11,217 bases of DNA from Prochlorothrix sp035285005 (GCA_035285005.1 JAYKIB010000262.1:1-11217); one strand, 5' to 3'; positions 1-7,649 are shown, counted from the stretch's first letter. Translations and numbers: made by a program. The notes: generated by a model not told the origin, from the letters alone.

Positions 1-2
1 CC

Positions 3-713
3 AGCCAGCAACCCAGCAATCCAGTCACCCCCGCAGCCCAGCCAACCCGCACAGCCCTAGGACTAGACTCCTGGCAAAGCTGGATCGGACAAGAACTAGA
101 AAAACCCTACTTCAGCCTGCTGCAAGACTTTATCCACACCGATCGGCAGCAACACACCATCTTCCCCCCCCCAGACCAGGTTTTTCGCGCCTTTTGCCTC
201 ACCCCCCCCGATCGGGTGCGCGTCCTGATCCTCGGCCAAGATCCCTACCATGGACCAGGCCAAGCCCAGGGCCTCGCCTTTTCCGTCCCCGAGGGACTCA
301 CCCTGCCGCCCTCCCTACGCAATATCTTTAAAGAACTGGCAGCAGACTTAGGCGCACCGGCCCCGCAACATGGGGATCTGAGCGGCTGGGCTCGCCAGGG
401 CGTACTCTTACTCAATGCCGTGCTGACCGTGCGCCAGGGAGAAGCCAACTCCCACAAAAACCAGGGCTGGGAACAGTTCACCGATGCCGTCATTCAAGCC
501 ATCAGCGATCGAACCGAACACACGGTCTTCATCCTCTGGGGAGCCTATGCCCGCCGCAAACACACCTTAATTGACGCACGCCACACCCTACTCACCAGTG
601 CCCACCCCTCACCCCTCTCCGCCCGCCATGGTTTTTTTGGCAGTCGTCCCTTCTCCCAAACCAACCAAGCCCTCCAAAACCACGATCAGGAGCCGATCCG
701 GTGGCTGAGCTAG
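3..713 (+). CDS. ung: Uracil-DNA glycosylase, family 1 (5' end outside window)
   Basis: Base-excision repair enzyme that removes uracil from DNA. The frame is open from base 3 with no ATG, GTG or TTG before the GTG at 216. The conserved N-terminal region (a tryptophan-rich helix, PYF, then the segment leading to GQDPYHG) lies upstream of 216, so the true start is outside the window and 216 is not the start. Visible length is 236 residues, close to the full 220-250 of the family, so little is missing. The water-activating motif GQDPYHG is intact (catalytic Asp at visible residue 80, codon 240-242), as are WARQGVLLLN and the HPSPLS motif (His at about residue 201). The gene converges with the DUF2854 gene; only 52 bases separate the two stop codons. 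Motifs and order are seen directly; function is established for the family. Confidence 0.96.
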   Translation, partial: SQQPSNPVTPAAQPTRTALGLDSWQSWIGQELEKPYFSLLQDFIHTDRQQHTIFPPPDQVFRAFCLTPPDRVRVLILGQDPYHGPGQAQGLAFSVPEGLTLPPSLRNIFKELAADLGAPAPQHGDLSGWARQGVLLLNAVLTVRQGEANSHKNQGWEQFTDAVIQAISDRTEHTVFILWGAYARRKHTLIDARHTLLTSAHPSPLSARHGFFGSRPFSQTNQALQNHDQEPIRWLS

Positions 714-736
714 GACAGTCCCCCCAGCCCACCGGT

Positions 737-756
737 CCAGGGCGATCGCCCGCTGG
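737..756. terminator. HIP1-centred palindrome between convergent genes
   Basis: The gap between the two convergent stop codons holds the perfect 12-bp palindrome GGGCGATCGCCC (740-751), containing a HIP1 octamer. It is extended by CCAG on the left and CTGG on the right with a small bulge. It could act as a two-way terminator hairpin, but it has no T-run, and HIP1 palindromes occur genome-wide in cyanobacteria without this role. The structure is seen; termination is inference. Confidence 0.35.
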
Positions 757-765
757 CGTTACCCC

Positions 766-1329
766 CTACTCAGCCGCTGCTTCCGCCGGTACAGCAATCA
801 GAGCCACTTCCACCCAATCGGCCTTGGGCTGGGTTAAATCGATCGCAATATTGGGACCAAAAAAGCGAGTCATCTTATCTTCCTTTTCCTGCCACTTGCT
901 AAACGGAATCATGGGGGACTCAAACTCCAGCACCAGGGTGTAGGCCCCATCCCGGCTCTCTTCCCGCATACCGTTCAGTTCCGGATGTTCCTCATTGCTA
1001 AGAAAGAGCTTGAGGGCCTTGAGGGCCGGTTCCAGATGCACATACTGGCCGTAGCGGTTGCGGCTAATATCCTTGCGCACTTGAATTTGGGTCGGGGTGG
1101 CCTGTTTGTCCCGCAGGGCTAAAACCTCCGGGGGAGTGGGTTGGCTCAGGGGGACGGGTTTCAGCTCAACGGCCTTAAGGGCAATGCCGATCAGCAGGAC
1201 AGGAAAGCCATAAAAGAACCCCGCAAGGTTAAGGGTGGCATTCCCGGAGGCATAGGCCCAAAAGCCGACAACAACAAGGACGGCACCGACGCTAACGGCA
1301 AGGTTACTGAGGGTAAGACGCATGGGCAT
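766..1329 (-). CDS. DUF2854 membrane protein (cyanobacterial/chloroplast family)
   Basis: A 187-residue protein with two hydrophobic segments near the N-terminus (about residues 10-28 and 34-53), probably a membrane hairpin. A hydrophilic domain follows, with the family-typical stretch around VRKDISRNRYGQYVHLEP and a conserved tail through FFGPNIAIDL. I recognise it as DUF2854 (Pfam PF11016 as I recall), found in cyanobacteria and plants; I believe plant APE1, a thylakoid protein needed for photosynthetic acclimation, belongs here, so a thylakoid role is likely. The biochemical function is unknown. Two candidate starts lie two codons apart (ATG at 1329 and 1323); neither has a clear ribosome binding site. 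The C-terminus ends in an alanine/glutamate-rich tail. The gene converges with ung, and its 5' side faces the repeat cluster, so it is probably transcribed alone. Confidence 0.88.
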   Translation of the reverse strand: MPMRLTLSNLAVSVGAVLVVVGFWAYASGNATLNLAGFFYGFPVLLIGIALKAVELKPVPLSQPTPPEVLALRDKQATPTQIQVRKDISRNRYGQYVHLEPALKALKLFLSNEEHPELNGMREESRDGAYTLVLEFESPMIPFSKWQEKEDKMTRFFGPNIAIDLTQPKADWVEVALIAVPAEAAAE

Positions 1330-1361
1330 GGTGGGCTAGGGGGAGGTGAGAGGAATCTAAG

Positions 1362-1484
1362 GGGCACTGCAATTAAGCTAAACCGCGATTAAGCTAAATT
1401 ATGGGGAGATAGACCCCGCAAAATCAGAGTTAAGTGGGGTGGGCTTCGACTCCGCTCAGCCCGCACCCCTTAATCGAGAGTCCC
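1362..1484 (+). mobile_element. MITE-like element, copy a (diverged, long hairpin core)
   Basis: Diverged member of the GGGCACCTCGA family. The left end reads GGGCACTGCAATTAAG and the right end TTAATCGAGAGTCCC. Flanks are TAAG and TAGG, a 3-of-4 match to a 4-bp target duplication. The inner hairpin has arms GGGTGGGC and GCCCGCACCC around the long core form TTCGACTCCGCTCAGC. It begins only about 32 bp upstream of the DUF2854 start, so it overlaps that gene's likely promoter or leader. Confidence 0.6.
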
Positions 1485-1513
1485 TAGGGAAATTTTTAGA
1501 GGAGAACACCTCA

Positions 1514-1617
1514 GGGCACCTCGACAAATCAAAGCTCTTGCCCAGTGACCCACGCAAGAGTCAGGGTTGTGACCGGCGGCTTCGCTCAGCCGCCCAACCC
1601 AATTCATCGAGGTGCCC
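1514..1617 (+). mobile_element. MITE-like element, copy b, TSD CTCA
   Basis: A 104-bp element with terminal inverted repeats GGGCACCTCGA (1514-1524) and TCGAGGTGCCC (1607-1617), flanked on both sides by CTCA (1510-1513 and 1618-1621), a perfect 4-bp target duplication. The inner hairpin is intermediate: arms GGCGGC and GCCGCC around TTCGCTCA, with an imperfect outer stem. It has no coding capacity; overlapping open frames are accidental. Confidence 0.85.
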
Positions 1618-1676
1618 CTCAGGAATCGCGGTGGAGGCATGAATGCGCACCGCCCCAACAATTCGATGACTGGGCA

Positions 1677-1775
1677 GAGCACCTCGATTTATGCAAATTT
1701 CGACCGTAGTGCCCACGGCAGAATCAGGGTTGTGGCCGGCGGCGAAGCCGCCGGCCACAATTAATCGAGGTGCCC
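1677..1775 (+). mobile_element. MITE-like element, copy c, TSD GGCA
   Basis: A 99-bp element. The left end is GAGCACCTCGA (one mismatch) and the right end TCGAGGTGCCC, with GGCA on both sides (1673-1676 and 1776-1779). It contains the family core around CGACCGTAGTGCCCACGGCAG and a perfect hairpin: TTGTGGCCGGCGGC (1730-1743), loop GAA, then GCCGCCGGCCACAA (1747-1760). The loop is inverted relative to copies f and g. Confidence 0.88.
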
Positions 1776-1885
1776 GGCAAAAACTGAGTTTTTGAGAGGT
1801 GTCCAAAAGCTTTACATAAGTTTACATCTGTTTGGTCGATGCCTGGAGATGGGGCATGGGAAGGACCGTGAGGTTGTAGGTTAGG

Positions 1886-1960
1886 TTGAGGCAGATTGAG
1901 GCAGATTGACCCAGGGCGCCCAGTGCAGTTGTCAGCGGTTGTCAGCAACTGTCAGCAACT
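1886..1960. repeat. Two short 10-bp tandem repeats upstream of the CSP41-like gene
   Basis: TTGAGGCAGA occurs twice in tandem (1886-1905) followed by TTGA. A second array of three 10-bp units follows at 1928-1957: GTTGTCAGCG, GTTGTCAGCA and ACTGTCAGCA. Both lie in the leader or promoter region of the CSP41-like gene, and the rest of 1776-2005 shows no gene. The 10-bp period is close to one helical turn, but no regulator is recognised. Confidence 0.7.
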
Positions 1961-2017
1961 CTGGGATGAACTGCCGATCGTCCGCGAACCCAAGGCATAA
2001 ACCAAAGGTAGGTAGCC

Positions 2018-2956
2018 ATGCGAATTCTTGTGATGGGAGGCACCCGATTTATTGGGGTGTACCTGACCCGTGCCCTTGTGAGCCAGGGCCACGAGGTGGT
2101 GTTATTTAACCGGGGTAATCGGCCCTGTCCCGTGGACGGGGTAGCCCAGATCCACGGCGATCGAACCGATGCGGCCCAGCTCAAGGACAAACTGCAAGGG
2201 GAGCAGTTTGATGTCATTTTCGACAACAATGGGCGGGAACTCAGCGATACCCAGCCGCTGGTGGAGATTTTCAACGGAAGAATCCAGCAATTCATCTACG
2301 TTAGTTCCGCTGGGGTGTACCAAAAGTCGGCCCAAATGCCCCATATTGAAGGGGATGCGGTCGATCCCAACAGCCGCCACAAAGGCAAATTTGTCACGGA
2401 GGATTATCTTCAAGCCCAGGGCGTTCCCTTCACATCCGTGCGCCCGGTTTATATCTATGGTCCCCAGAACTACAACCCTCTGGAAGCCTGGTTCTTCGAT
2501 CGGATCGTCCACAACCGCCCCATTCCCATTCCCAGCCACGGTCAACACCTGACCCAATTAGGCCATTGCCAAGACCTGGTGAATGCAATGGTTGCTATGG
2601 TGGGTAATAACACGGCGATCGGCCAGATTTACAACATTTCAGGGGCGCGGTACGTCACTTTTGATGGACTGGCCCAAGCCTGCGCCGCAGCTGCCGGTCA
2701 AGATCCCGCTCAGTTGCAGTTGGTCCACTACGACCCCAAAGCCTTTGACTTTGGTAAACGCAAAGCTTTCCCTCTCCGTCCCCAGCATTTCTTTGCCTCG
2801 ATCGACAAAGCGCAGCGTGACCTCAACTGGACTCCCCAGTTTGACTTGGTACCCGGTTTGCGGGACTCCTTTGAGCGAGACTATCGCCTTCAGGATCGGC
2901 CCGAAAGTGCCATTGACTTTTCCACGGATGCCCAAATTCTCCAAGGCGTGGGCTAG
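2018..2956 (+). CDS. CSP41-like NAD-dependent epimerase/dehydratase (atypical SDR)
   Basis: A 312-residue extended short-chain dehydrogenase fold. The N-terminal Rossmann motif is GGTRFIG (7-13), followed by NRG (31-33), FIYVSSAGVY (92-101), RPVYIYGP (142-149) and an SDR-like C-terminal region. The usual YxxxK catalytic pair is absent after the SSAGVY block; instead there is an HKGK segment (121-124). That pattern matches the cyanobacterial ancestors of chloroplast stem-loop binding proteins CSP41a/b, which bind and process or stabilise plastid RNA, better than a sugar epimerase. An RNA-related role is therefore inferred. The start ATG is well supported: an AAAGGTAGG-like ribosome binding site lies just upstream (about 2004-2012). 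The stop codon coincides with the first bases of a dispersed repeat. No partner gene adjoins; both flanks are repeats. Confidence 0.88.
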   Translation: MRILVMGGTRFIGVYLTRALVSQGHEVVLFNRGNRPCPVDGVAQIHGDRTDAAQLKDKLQGEQFDVIFDNNGRELSDTQPLVEIFNGRIQQFIYVSSAGVYQKSAQMPHIEGDAVDPNSRHKGKFVTEDYLQAQGVPFTSVRPVYIYGPQNYNPLEAWFFDRIVHNRPIPIPSHGQHLTQLGHCQDLVNAMVAMVGNNTAIGQIYNISGARYVTFDGLAQACAAAAGQDPAQLQLVHYDPKAFDFGKRKAFPLRPQHFFASIDKAQRDLNWTPQFDLVPGLRDSFERDYRLQDRPESAIDFSTDAQILQGVG

Positions 2957-3034
2957 GGGCTGTCATCCTTTAACCCTAGAGTGCCCTCAGAGCCAGGGAC
3001 ACAGGCCCTAGCTCCGACCACTGGGTCGGGCGTG
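2953..3034 (+). repeat. Dispersed repeat B, copy 1, starting at the CSP41-like stop codon
   Basis: An 82-bp segment that aligns with 9410-9493. By hand, 67 of 82 aligned bases match, with one 2-bp gap. It starts with CTAGGGGC, whose TAG is the stop codon of the upstream gene, and has an imperfect inverted partner GGCCCTAG at 3004-3011. No T-run follows, so it is not a classical terminator, though it could fold in the 3' UTR. The rest of the gap to 3183 shows no gene; it includes the palindrome CCCAATTGGG. Confidence 0.8.
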
Positions 3035-3183
3035 GAACTCCCGCGCAACGGCGGGCACTCCCCAGCGGTGTTGCCCCCAATTGGGTCTCGCGGTTATGAG
3101 TTGCATGAGACATGGGGATCAAGATGCACCCCGCCTGCGGCGGAGAAACCTCGTACTCTGCTGCCTCAGCACAGCTACCGTTA

Positions 3184-3263
3184 GGGCACCTCGACAAATC
3201 CTCGACAAATAGGGTGGGGCAGCTGAGCGGAGTCGAAGCCCACCTCAATCCATCGAGGTGCCC
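3184..3263 (+). mobile_element. MITE-like element, copy d (short, long hairpin core)
   Basis: An 80-bp member of the GGGCACCTCGA family with perfect 11-bp ends (GGGCACCTCGA and TCGAGGTGCCC) but without the CCGTAGTGCCCACGG core. CTCGACAAAT is duplicated at the left end. The inner hairpin uses the long core in flipped orientation (GCTGAGCGGAGTCGAAGC), the reverse complement of the core of copy a. Flanks GTTA and TCGT do not match, so no target duplication is visible. It ends 28 bp before the next start codon. Confidence 0.8.
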
Positions 3264-3291
3264 TCGTTGTTAGCAACTTGGCGATTGCCAT

Positions 3292-6200
3292 ATGTCCGTT
3301 CCCCCCTCCCGCATCCCCTGGCACCGTCTATCAGAAGTGATGACAGATAGCCTCTTGGTGATCGATCGCCAAGGGTATTACTGCGACCTCAATGCCCCCG
3401 CCCAAGCCTTGGTGGGTCGATCGGCGGCGGATCTAGTGGGGCAGCCCTGGGGAGAGGAACTCCTGAAGCTGCTGGGACCGGAGTTTCGGACCCAATACGA
3501 TCGGGCGTTGGATCAGGGTGAGGCACAACGCCTGGAGATGGTAGCACCGGATGATGGCCGCCGATTTCAGGTACAAATTGTGCCCACCCATGGGGTTATT
3601 TTCCTGTGTTTAACGGAGATTACCGATCCCAAGACCCTAACCCCAGCCCTGAATAGCGGTACCGAGGACTATCGCACCCTGGCGGACATCATACCCGTGG
3701 GCATTTTCCACACGGACCGGACCGGGAACTGTTGCTACGTCAACGATCGCTGGAGTCAAATTACGGGCCTTTCGCTGGCGGAGGCGCTGGGAACCGGTTG
3801 GCTCCAGGCGGTTTATCCCGACGATCGCGATCGCCTGACGACCCACTGGCATGAGGCCACCCAAACCGATCGGGTATTTCAGCAGGAATATCGCTTTCAA
3901 GATGCCCAGGGCCAGATAACCTGGGTTTTTGGTCAGGCAGTGGCCCAATATGATAGCCAGGGGCATGTTTATGGCTATGTGGGCACCATTACCGATATTA
4001 CCCAGCACAAACAAGTTGAAGCGCAAAACCTTCGCAAGGCCCAACGGGAAACCGCTTTAAATCGCCTCTTCCAGACCATCCACAACTCCCTGGACCTGGA
4101 GACGATTTTTTCCACCGCAACCACTGAAATCGCCCAAACCCTCAAACCCTGGGACTGTATCGTCGTCCAGTATCTCCCCGATCGGGGGATATGGCAGCAT
4201 CAGGCCGAGTTTCGCCACCCAGACCCCGAGACCCAACTGCCACCGCCCCCCACCCTGGGCCTCGAAATTCCCGATGCCAACAACCCCTTTGCCGCCCAAC
4301 TGAAGCGACTCGAATGGGTTATAGTCCAAGATACCAACCAGATTACGGACCCTATTAACGAGCCCTTAGCCCAAACCTCGCCAGGAAGTTGGATTTTAGT
4401 CCCCCTGGTGGTTGCAGGCAAAATTTGGGGCAGTCTCACCTTACAGAATGCCCAGTTACGACTTCAGTGGCAGGCCGAAGACTTTGATCTGGTCCAGGCG
4501 GTGGTGGCACAGCTGGAGGTGGCCATCCACCAGGCCAATCTCTATGCCCAGGCCCAGCAGGAAATTGAAGAACGCAAGCGAACTGAAGCGGCACTGAGGG
4601 CCAGTGAGGTGCGACCTCAGAACCTGGCAGCCAATATTCCCGGCGCAATTTGTGAATATATTCTGTATGCGGACGGAACCGAGGCGGTCCTGTATATCAG
4701 TCCAGGTTGCGTGAATCTATGGGAACTGGAAGCAGCAGTGCTAGAGGCCAATTCCCAACATCTGTGGGAGATGGTGCATCCAGAGGATCGGACAGCCCTG
4801 CGGGAGTCGGTGCAAACCTCAGCCCGCACCTTCCAAGCGTGGAATCATGAATGGCGCATTATCACCCCTTCTGGGCAATTAAAGTGGCTCCAAGCCACAG
4901 GGCAACCCCAGGCGGCCGCTAACGGTGCCGTGATTTGGGATTCAATTATTTTAGATATCAGTGCCACCAAACAGGCCCAGCAGGAACAACAGTCCAGTGA
5001 GGAACGGTATCGTCTCCTTGCCGAGAATACTAATGATCTAGTGGCACTCCACGCCCTTGATGGCCGCTATCTCTACATCAGTCCCTCGGTGGAGCTGATT
5101 TTGGGCTATGAGCCGACGGCTCTGCTGGGATGCAGTCCCTACGACCTCTTCCACCCCGAGGATCAAGATCTCATTCGTCGTGAATCCCACACTAGGGTTC
5201 TTCAGGGGCACACCGGGTCTGTCACCTATCGGATGCGCCATAAAGCAGGCTATTACCTCTGGCTAGAGACCTTAACTCGCCCCATTATCGATGATGCGGG
5301 GAAGGTGACCCAACTCCAGACCAGCTCTCGGGAGGTGACCGATCGGGTCCGTACCCAGCAGCAGTTGGAGCACCAGGCACGCCATGACTCCCTCACCGGA
5401 CTTCCCAACCGGGCCTTTCTCCAGGAGCGGCTCAATCTGGCGCTCCAGCAGAAAAAAGACGATGAATCCTACAATTTTGCGGTTCTTTTCCTAGATTTAG
5501 ACCGATTTAAGGTCATTAATGACAGTCTAGGTCATATCGCAGGCGATCGACTCCTCATTGAAGTGGCCCACACCCTCCAGATCCTCACCCAACCCAAGGA
5601 TATGGTGGCCCGGTTGGGCGGCGATGAGTTTGTGGTTCTCTTGGAGGGTGTAGCGGATATTGCTGATGTGCGGGAGCAAACACAGCAGATTTTAAACGCA
5701 TTTCACCAGCCTTTCATGCTGGATCACCGCACGATTCATATTACGCCCAGTATTGGGGTCGTTTGGGGCGATGTCCAGTATGAGAATGGGGGGCAGCTTT
5801 TGCGAGATGCAGATATCGCCATGTATCAGGCCAAGGATCGGGGAAAAGCCTGCTATGAGCTGTTTAGTCCCGCCATGCACACGGAAGCCTTAGATAAGCT
5901 GGATCTGGAGCATGATCTGCGCCGAACGCTGGAAGCCCAGGCCACGGAACTGGTGCTGTACTACCAGCCGATCGTCTGTCTCCACACGGGAAAAATTATC
6001 GGATTTGAAGCTTTATCTCGCTGGCAACATCCCACGCGGGGGCTCATTCCACCGGGACTCTTTATTCCGCTGGCAGAGGAAACGGGACTGATTTCTGATA
6101 TTGATTTCTGGGCGATCGCCACGGCTTGTCAGCAACTGCGCCAGTGGCGCAGCCGCATTCCCCAGGCCCAAGCCCTCAAACTCAGCATCAACCTTTCGGC

Positions 6201-6702
6201 CCAGGATCTAGTCCAGATCGATCTGCTCCCCCTCCTGGATCGGGTGCTGGCGGCGGGGCTGGATCCGGCCGGGAGTCTGACCCTGGAAATTACGGAAAGT
6301 ATGCTAATCGACGATGTGGATACGACGATCGATCGGCTCCATGCCTTTAAGGCGCGGGGAATTCACATTAGCCTGGATGATTTCGGGACGGGCTACTCAT
6401 CCCTGAGCTACCTCCACCGTTTACCCCTGGATAACCTCAAGCTCGATCGCTCCTTTGTCCAGACCATGGAGGGCGATCGCAAAAACTATAAGATTATCGA
6501 GACGATCGTGACCCTCAGCCGTCAACTCGACCTCCATGCGATCGCCGAGGGCGTGACCACCCTGGACCAACTCCAACACCTGCGGCGATTGGGCTATGAG
6601 TATGGCCAGGGCTACTGGTTTGCCCCTCCGCTTAGTGTGGGGGAGGCGGAAAAACTGCTCTGGGGCGAGCCCTATGGGGTCAATCCTGAAGCAGGGCAGT
6701 AG
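3292..6702 (+). CDS. PAS/GAF sensor with GGDEF and EAL domains (c-di-GMP synthesis/breakdown)
   Basis: A 1136-residue signalling protein. Domains, by approximate residue: PAS 10-110, PAS with PAC 122-240, GAF 255-420, PAS with PAC 435-560, PAS with PAC 570-690, GGDEF 693-858, EAL 875-1125. No transmembrane segment or signal peptide is seen, so it should be cytoplasmic. The cyclase motif GGDEF (776-780) is intact. The product-inhibition site five residues before it is QPKD instead of RxxD, so feedback inhibition may be lost. The phosphodiesterase half keeps EAL (906-908), NLS (967-969), the ESM glutamate (1002), DDFGTG (1029-1034), the KLD lysine (1050), AEG (1085-1087) and QGY (1106-1108). 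The second glutamate of the usual EGVE is Thr. Both activities are plausible and the net output cannot be predicted. The ligand of the PAS/GAF array is unknown; I see no obvious chromophore cysteine. The start lacks a clear ribosome binding site and sits just after a MITE. Confidence 0.95.
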   Translation: MSVPPSRIPWHRLSEVMTDSLLVIDRQGYYCDLNAPAQALVGRSAADLVGQPWGEELLKLLGPEFRTQYDRALDQGEAQRLEMVAPDDGRRFQVQIVPTHGVIFLCLTEITDPKTLTPALNSGTEDYRTLADIIPVGIFHTDRTGNCCYVNDRWSQITGLSLAEALGTGWLQAVYPDDRDRLTTHWHEATQTDRVFQQEYRFQDAQGQITWVFGQAVAQYDSQGHVYGYVGTITDITQHKQVEAQNLRKAQRETALNRLFQTIHNSLDLETIFSTATTEIAQTLKPWDCIVVQYLPDRGIWQHQAEFRHPDPETQLPPPPTLGLEIPDANNPFAAQLKRLEWVIVQDTNQITDPINEPLAQTSPGSWILVPLVVAGKIWGSLTLQNAQLRLQWQAEDFDLVQAVVAQLEVAIHQANLYAQAQQEIEERKRTEAALRASEVRPQNLAANIPGAICEYILYADGTEAVLYISPGCVNLWELEAAVLEANSQHLWEMVHPEDRTALRESVQTSARTFQAWNHEWRIITPSGQLKWLQATGQPQAAANGAVIWDSIILDISATKQAQQEQQSSEERYRLLAENTNDLVALHALDGRYLYISPSVELILGYEPTALLGCSPYDLFHPEDQDLIRRESHTRVLQGHTGSVTYRMRHKAGYYLWLETLTRPIIDDAGKVTQLQTSSREVTDRVRTQQQLEHQARHDSLTGLPNRAFLQERLNLALQQKKDDESYNFAVLFLDLDRFKVINDSLGHIAGDRLLIEVAHTLQILTQPKDMVARLGGDEFVVLLEGVADIADVREQTQQILNAFHQPFMLDHRTIHITPSIGVVWGDVQYENGGQLLRDADIAMYQAKDRGKACYELFSPAMHTEALDKLDLEHDLRRTLEAQATELVLYYQPIVCLHTGKIIGFEALSRWQHPTRGLIPPGLFIPLAEETGLISDIDFWAIATACQQLRQWRSRIPQAQALKLSINLSAQDLVQIDLLPLLDRVLAAGLDPAGSLTLEITESMLIDDVDTTIDRLHAFKARGIHISLDDFGTGYSSLSYLHRLPLDNLKLDRSFVQTMEGDRKNYKIIETIVTLSRQLDLHAIAEGVTTLDQLQHLRRLGYEYGQGYWFAPPLSVGEAEKLLWGEPYGVNPEAGQ

Positions 6703-6803
6703 ACCGCTGCCCATCCCAACCCATCAAGGGACTCGGCATCGGCTACCGCTCCAGGCTTGTACGGTACGGTTGCGAACGGTGCTGTAATAGAGGGTGGTCT
6801 ATT

Positions 6804-6847
6804 CGTGGCCCATGCGTGGCCCATGAGTGGCCCATGAGTGGCCCATG
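6804..6847. repeat. 11-bp tandem repeat (4 units) upstream of pdxJ
   Basis: Four exact-length units: CGTGGCCCATG twice, then AGTGGCCCATG twice, followed by GGATG. Each unit carries an ATG, which produces an open frame in phase with pdxJ from 6816. That extension is repeat-derived and very probably untranslated. The remainder of 6703-6926 shows no gene. Confidence 0.85.
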
Positions 6848-6910
6848 GGATGAGGCGACTGCGCCGCCCAACTCCAATCCATCCATGGACCCAATCCAGT
6901 CAACCATTAC

Positions 6911-6929
6911 CAAAAGGAGACCGACCTTG
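6911..6929 (+). promoter_or_regulatory. Ribosome binding site fixing a TTG start for pdxJ
   Basis: AAAAGGAGA is one of the few strong Shine-Dalgarno sequences in this window. It sits 6 bases before TTG (6927-6929), exactly where PdxJ homology begins. It would fall inside the coding sequence if the upstream ATGs at 6816 or 6885 were used. Confidence 0.8.
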
Positions 6930-7649
6930 CTTACCCTTGGGGTCAATATTGATCACGTTGCTACCCTGCGCCAAGCCCGTCGCACCGTTGAACCCGATCC
7001 CGTCGCCGCCGCAACCCTCGTGGAGCTGGCGGGAGCCGACGGGATCACCGTCCACCTCCGGGAAGACCGTCGCCATATTCAAGACCGGGACGTGCGCATC
7101 CTGCGCCAAACCGTGCGGACCCACCTCAACCTGGAAATGGCCGCAACTGACGAAATGGTGTCGATCGCCCTGGATGTGGGACCAGACTACGTGACCCTCG
7201 TCCCGGAGCGACGGGAAGAGGTGACCACCGAAGGGGGCCTAAACGTGGCGGGACAGATCGATCGCATGGGTCATGTGGTCGAAGTCCTCCAAAGTGCCGG
7301 AATTCCCGTCAGTCTTTTTATTGATCCCGACGCAGCCCAAATCCAGGCAGCAGCCCAGGTCGGCAGTCAGTTCATTGAACTCCACACAGGCCGCTACGCC
7401 GAAGCCGCCACCCTCCAGGGCCAAGCCCAGGAACTCCTCGCCCTCCAGGAGGGCTGTGAGTTGGCCCAGTCCCTCGATCTGCGGATCAACGCGGGCCATG
7501 GCCTCACCTATTGGAACGTGTACCCCGTGGCCTGTTTAGCGGGCATGGAAGAACTCAACATTGGCCACAGCATCATGAGTCGGGCCATCTTGGTGGGGCT
7601 CGATCGATCGGTACGCGAAATGAAAGCCGCCATGCGCGGGACGATCTAG
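6927..7649 (+). CDS. pdxJ: Pyridoxine 5'-phosphate synthase
   Basis: Condenses 1-deoxyxylulose 5-phosphate with 3-amino-1-hydroxyacetone phosphate to form pyridoxine 5'-phosphate, the last ring-closing step of the DXP-dependent vitamin B6 route in the cytosol. With the TTG start at 6927 the protein is 240 residues, the normal family size, and begins directly with the conserved LGVNIDHVATLRQAR block. A good ribosome binding site, AAAAGGAGA (6912-6920), lies 6 bases upstream. An in-frame ATG at 6816 would add 37 low-conservation residues from a tandem repeat, so I reject it. Active-site residues are visible: N7, H10, H43 in TVHLREDRRH, E70 in LNLEM, and H191 in NAGHGL. The phosphate-binding segment is NIGHSIMSRAI (211-221). 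ycf54 follows after 255 bp. Confidence 0.96.
   Translation: MLTLGVNIDHVATLRQARRTVEPDPVAAATLVELAGADGITVHLREDRRHIQDRDVRILRQTVRTHLNLEMAATDEMVSIALDVGPDYVTLVPERREEVTTEGGLNVAGQIDRMGHVVEVLQSAGIPVSLFIDPDAAQIQAAAQVGSQFIELHTGRYAEAATLQGQAQELLALQEGCELAQSLDLRINAGHGLTYWNVYPVACLAGMEELNIGHSIMSRAILVGLDRSVREMKAAMRGTI

Noticed and set aside
216..713. ung starting at GTG 216
   Set aside because: Conserved family sequence continues upstream in the same frame to the window edge, so this start would cut off the N-terminal domain.
1362..1775. CRISPR array
   Set aside because: The repeats are about 100 bp, irregularly spaced, have inverted ends and target duplications, and lack unique spacers of constant length.
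1792..1830. TTGAGA and TTTACATAAGTTTACAT as a promoter for the CSP41-like gene
   Set aside because: No pair of boxes has good 16-18 bp spacing with a convincing -10; the AT-rich stretch alone is not enough.
1439..1948. Several open frames of 67-81 codons on both strands across 1439-1948
   Set aside because: They run through the inverted repeats and hairpins of the mobile elements, have no homology I recognise and no ribosome binding sites. The repeats themselves explain the open frames.
2953..3034. Repeat B as an ordinary rho-independent terminator
   Set aside because: The inverted ends are far apart and no T-run follows; homology extends past the hairpin ends, which fits a dispersed repeat better.
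3637..6714. Long antisense open frames inside the GGDEF/EAL gene
   Set aside because: They are shadows of a high-GC coding sequence; the sense protein has unbroken domain homology.
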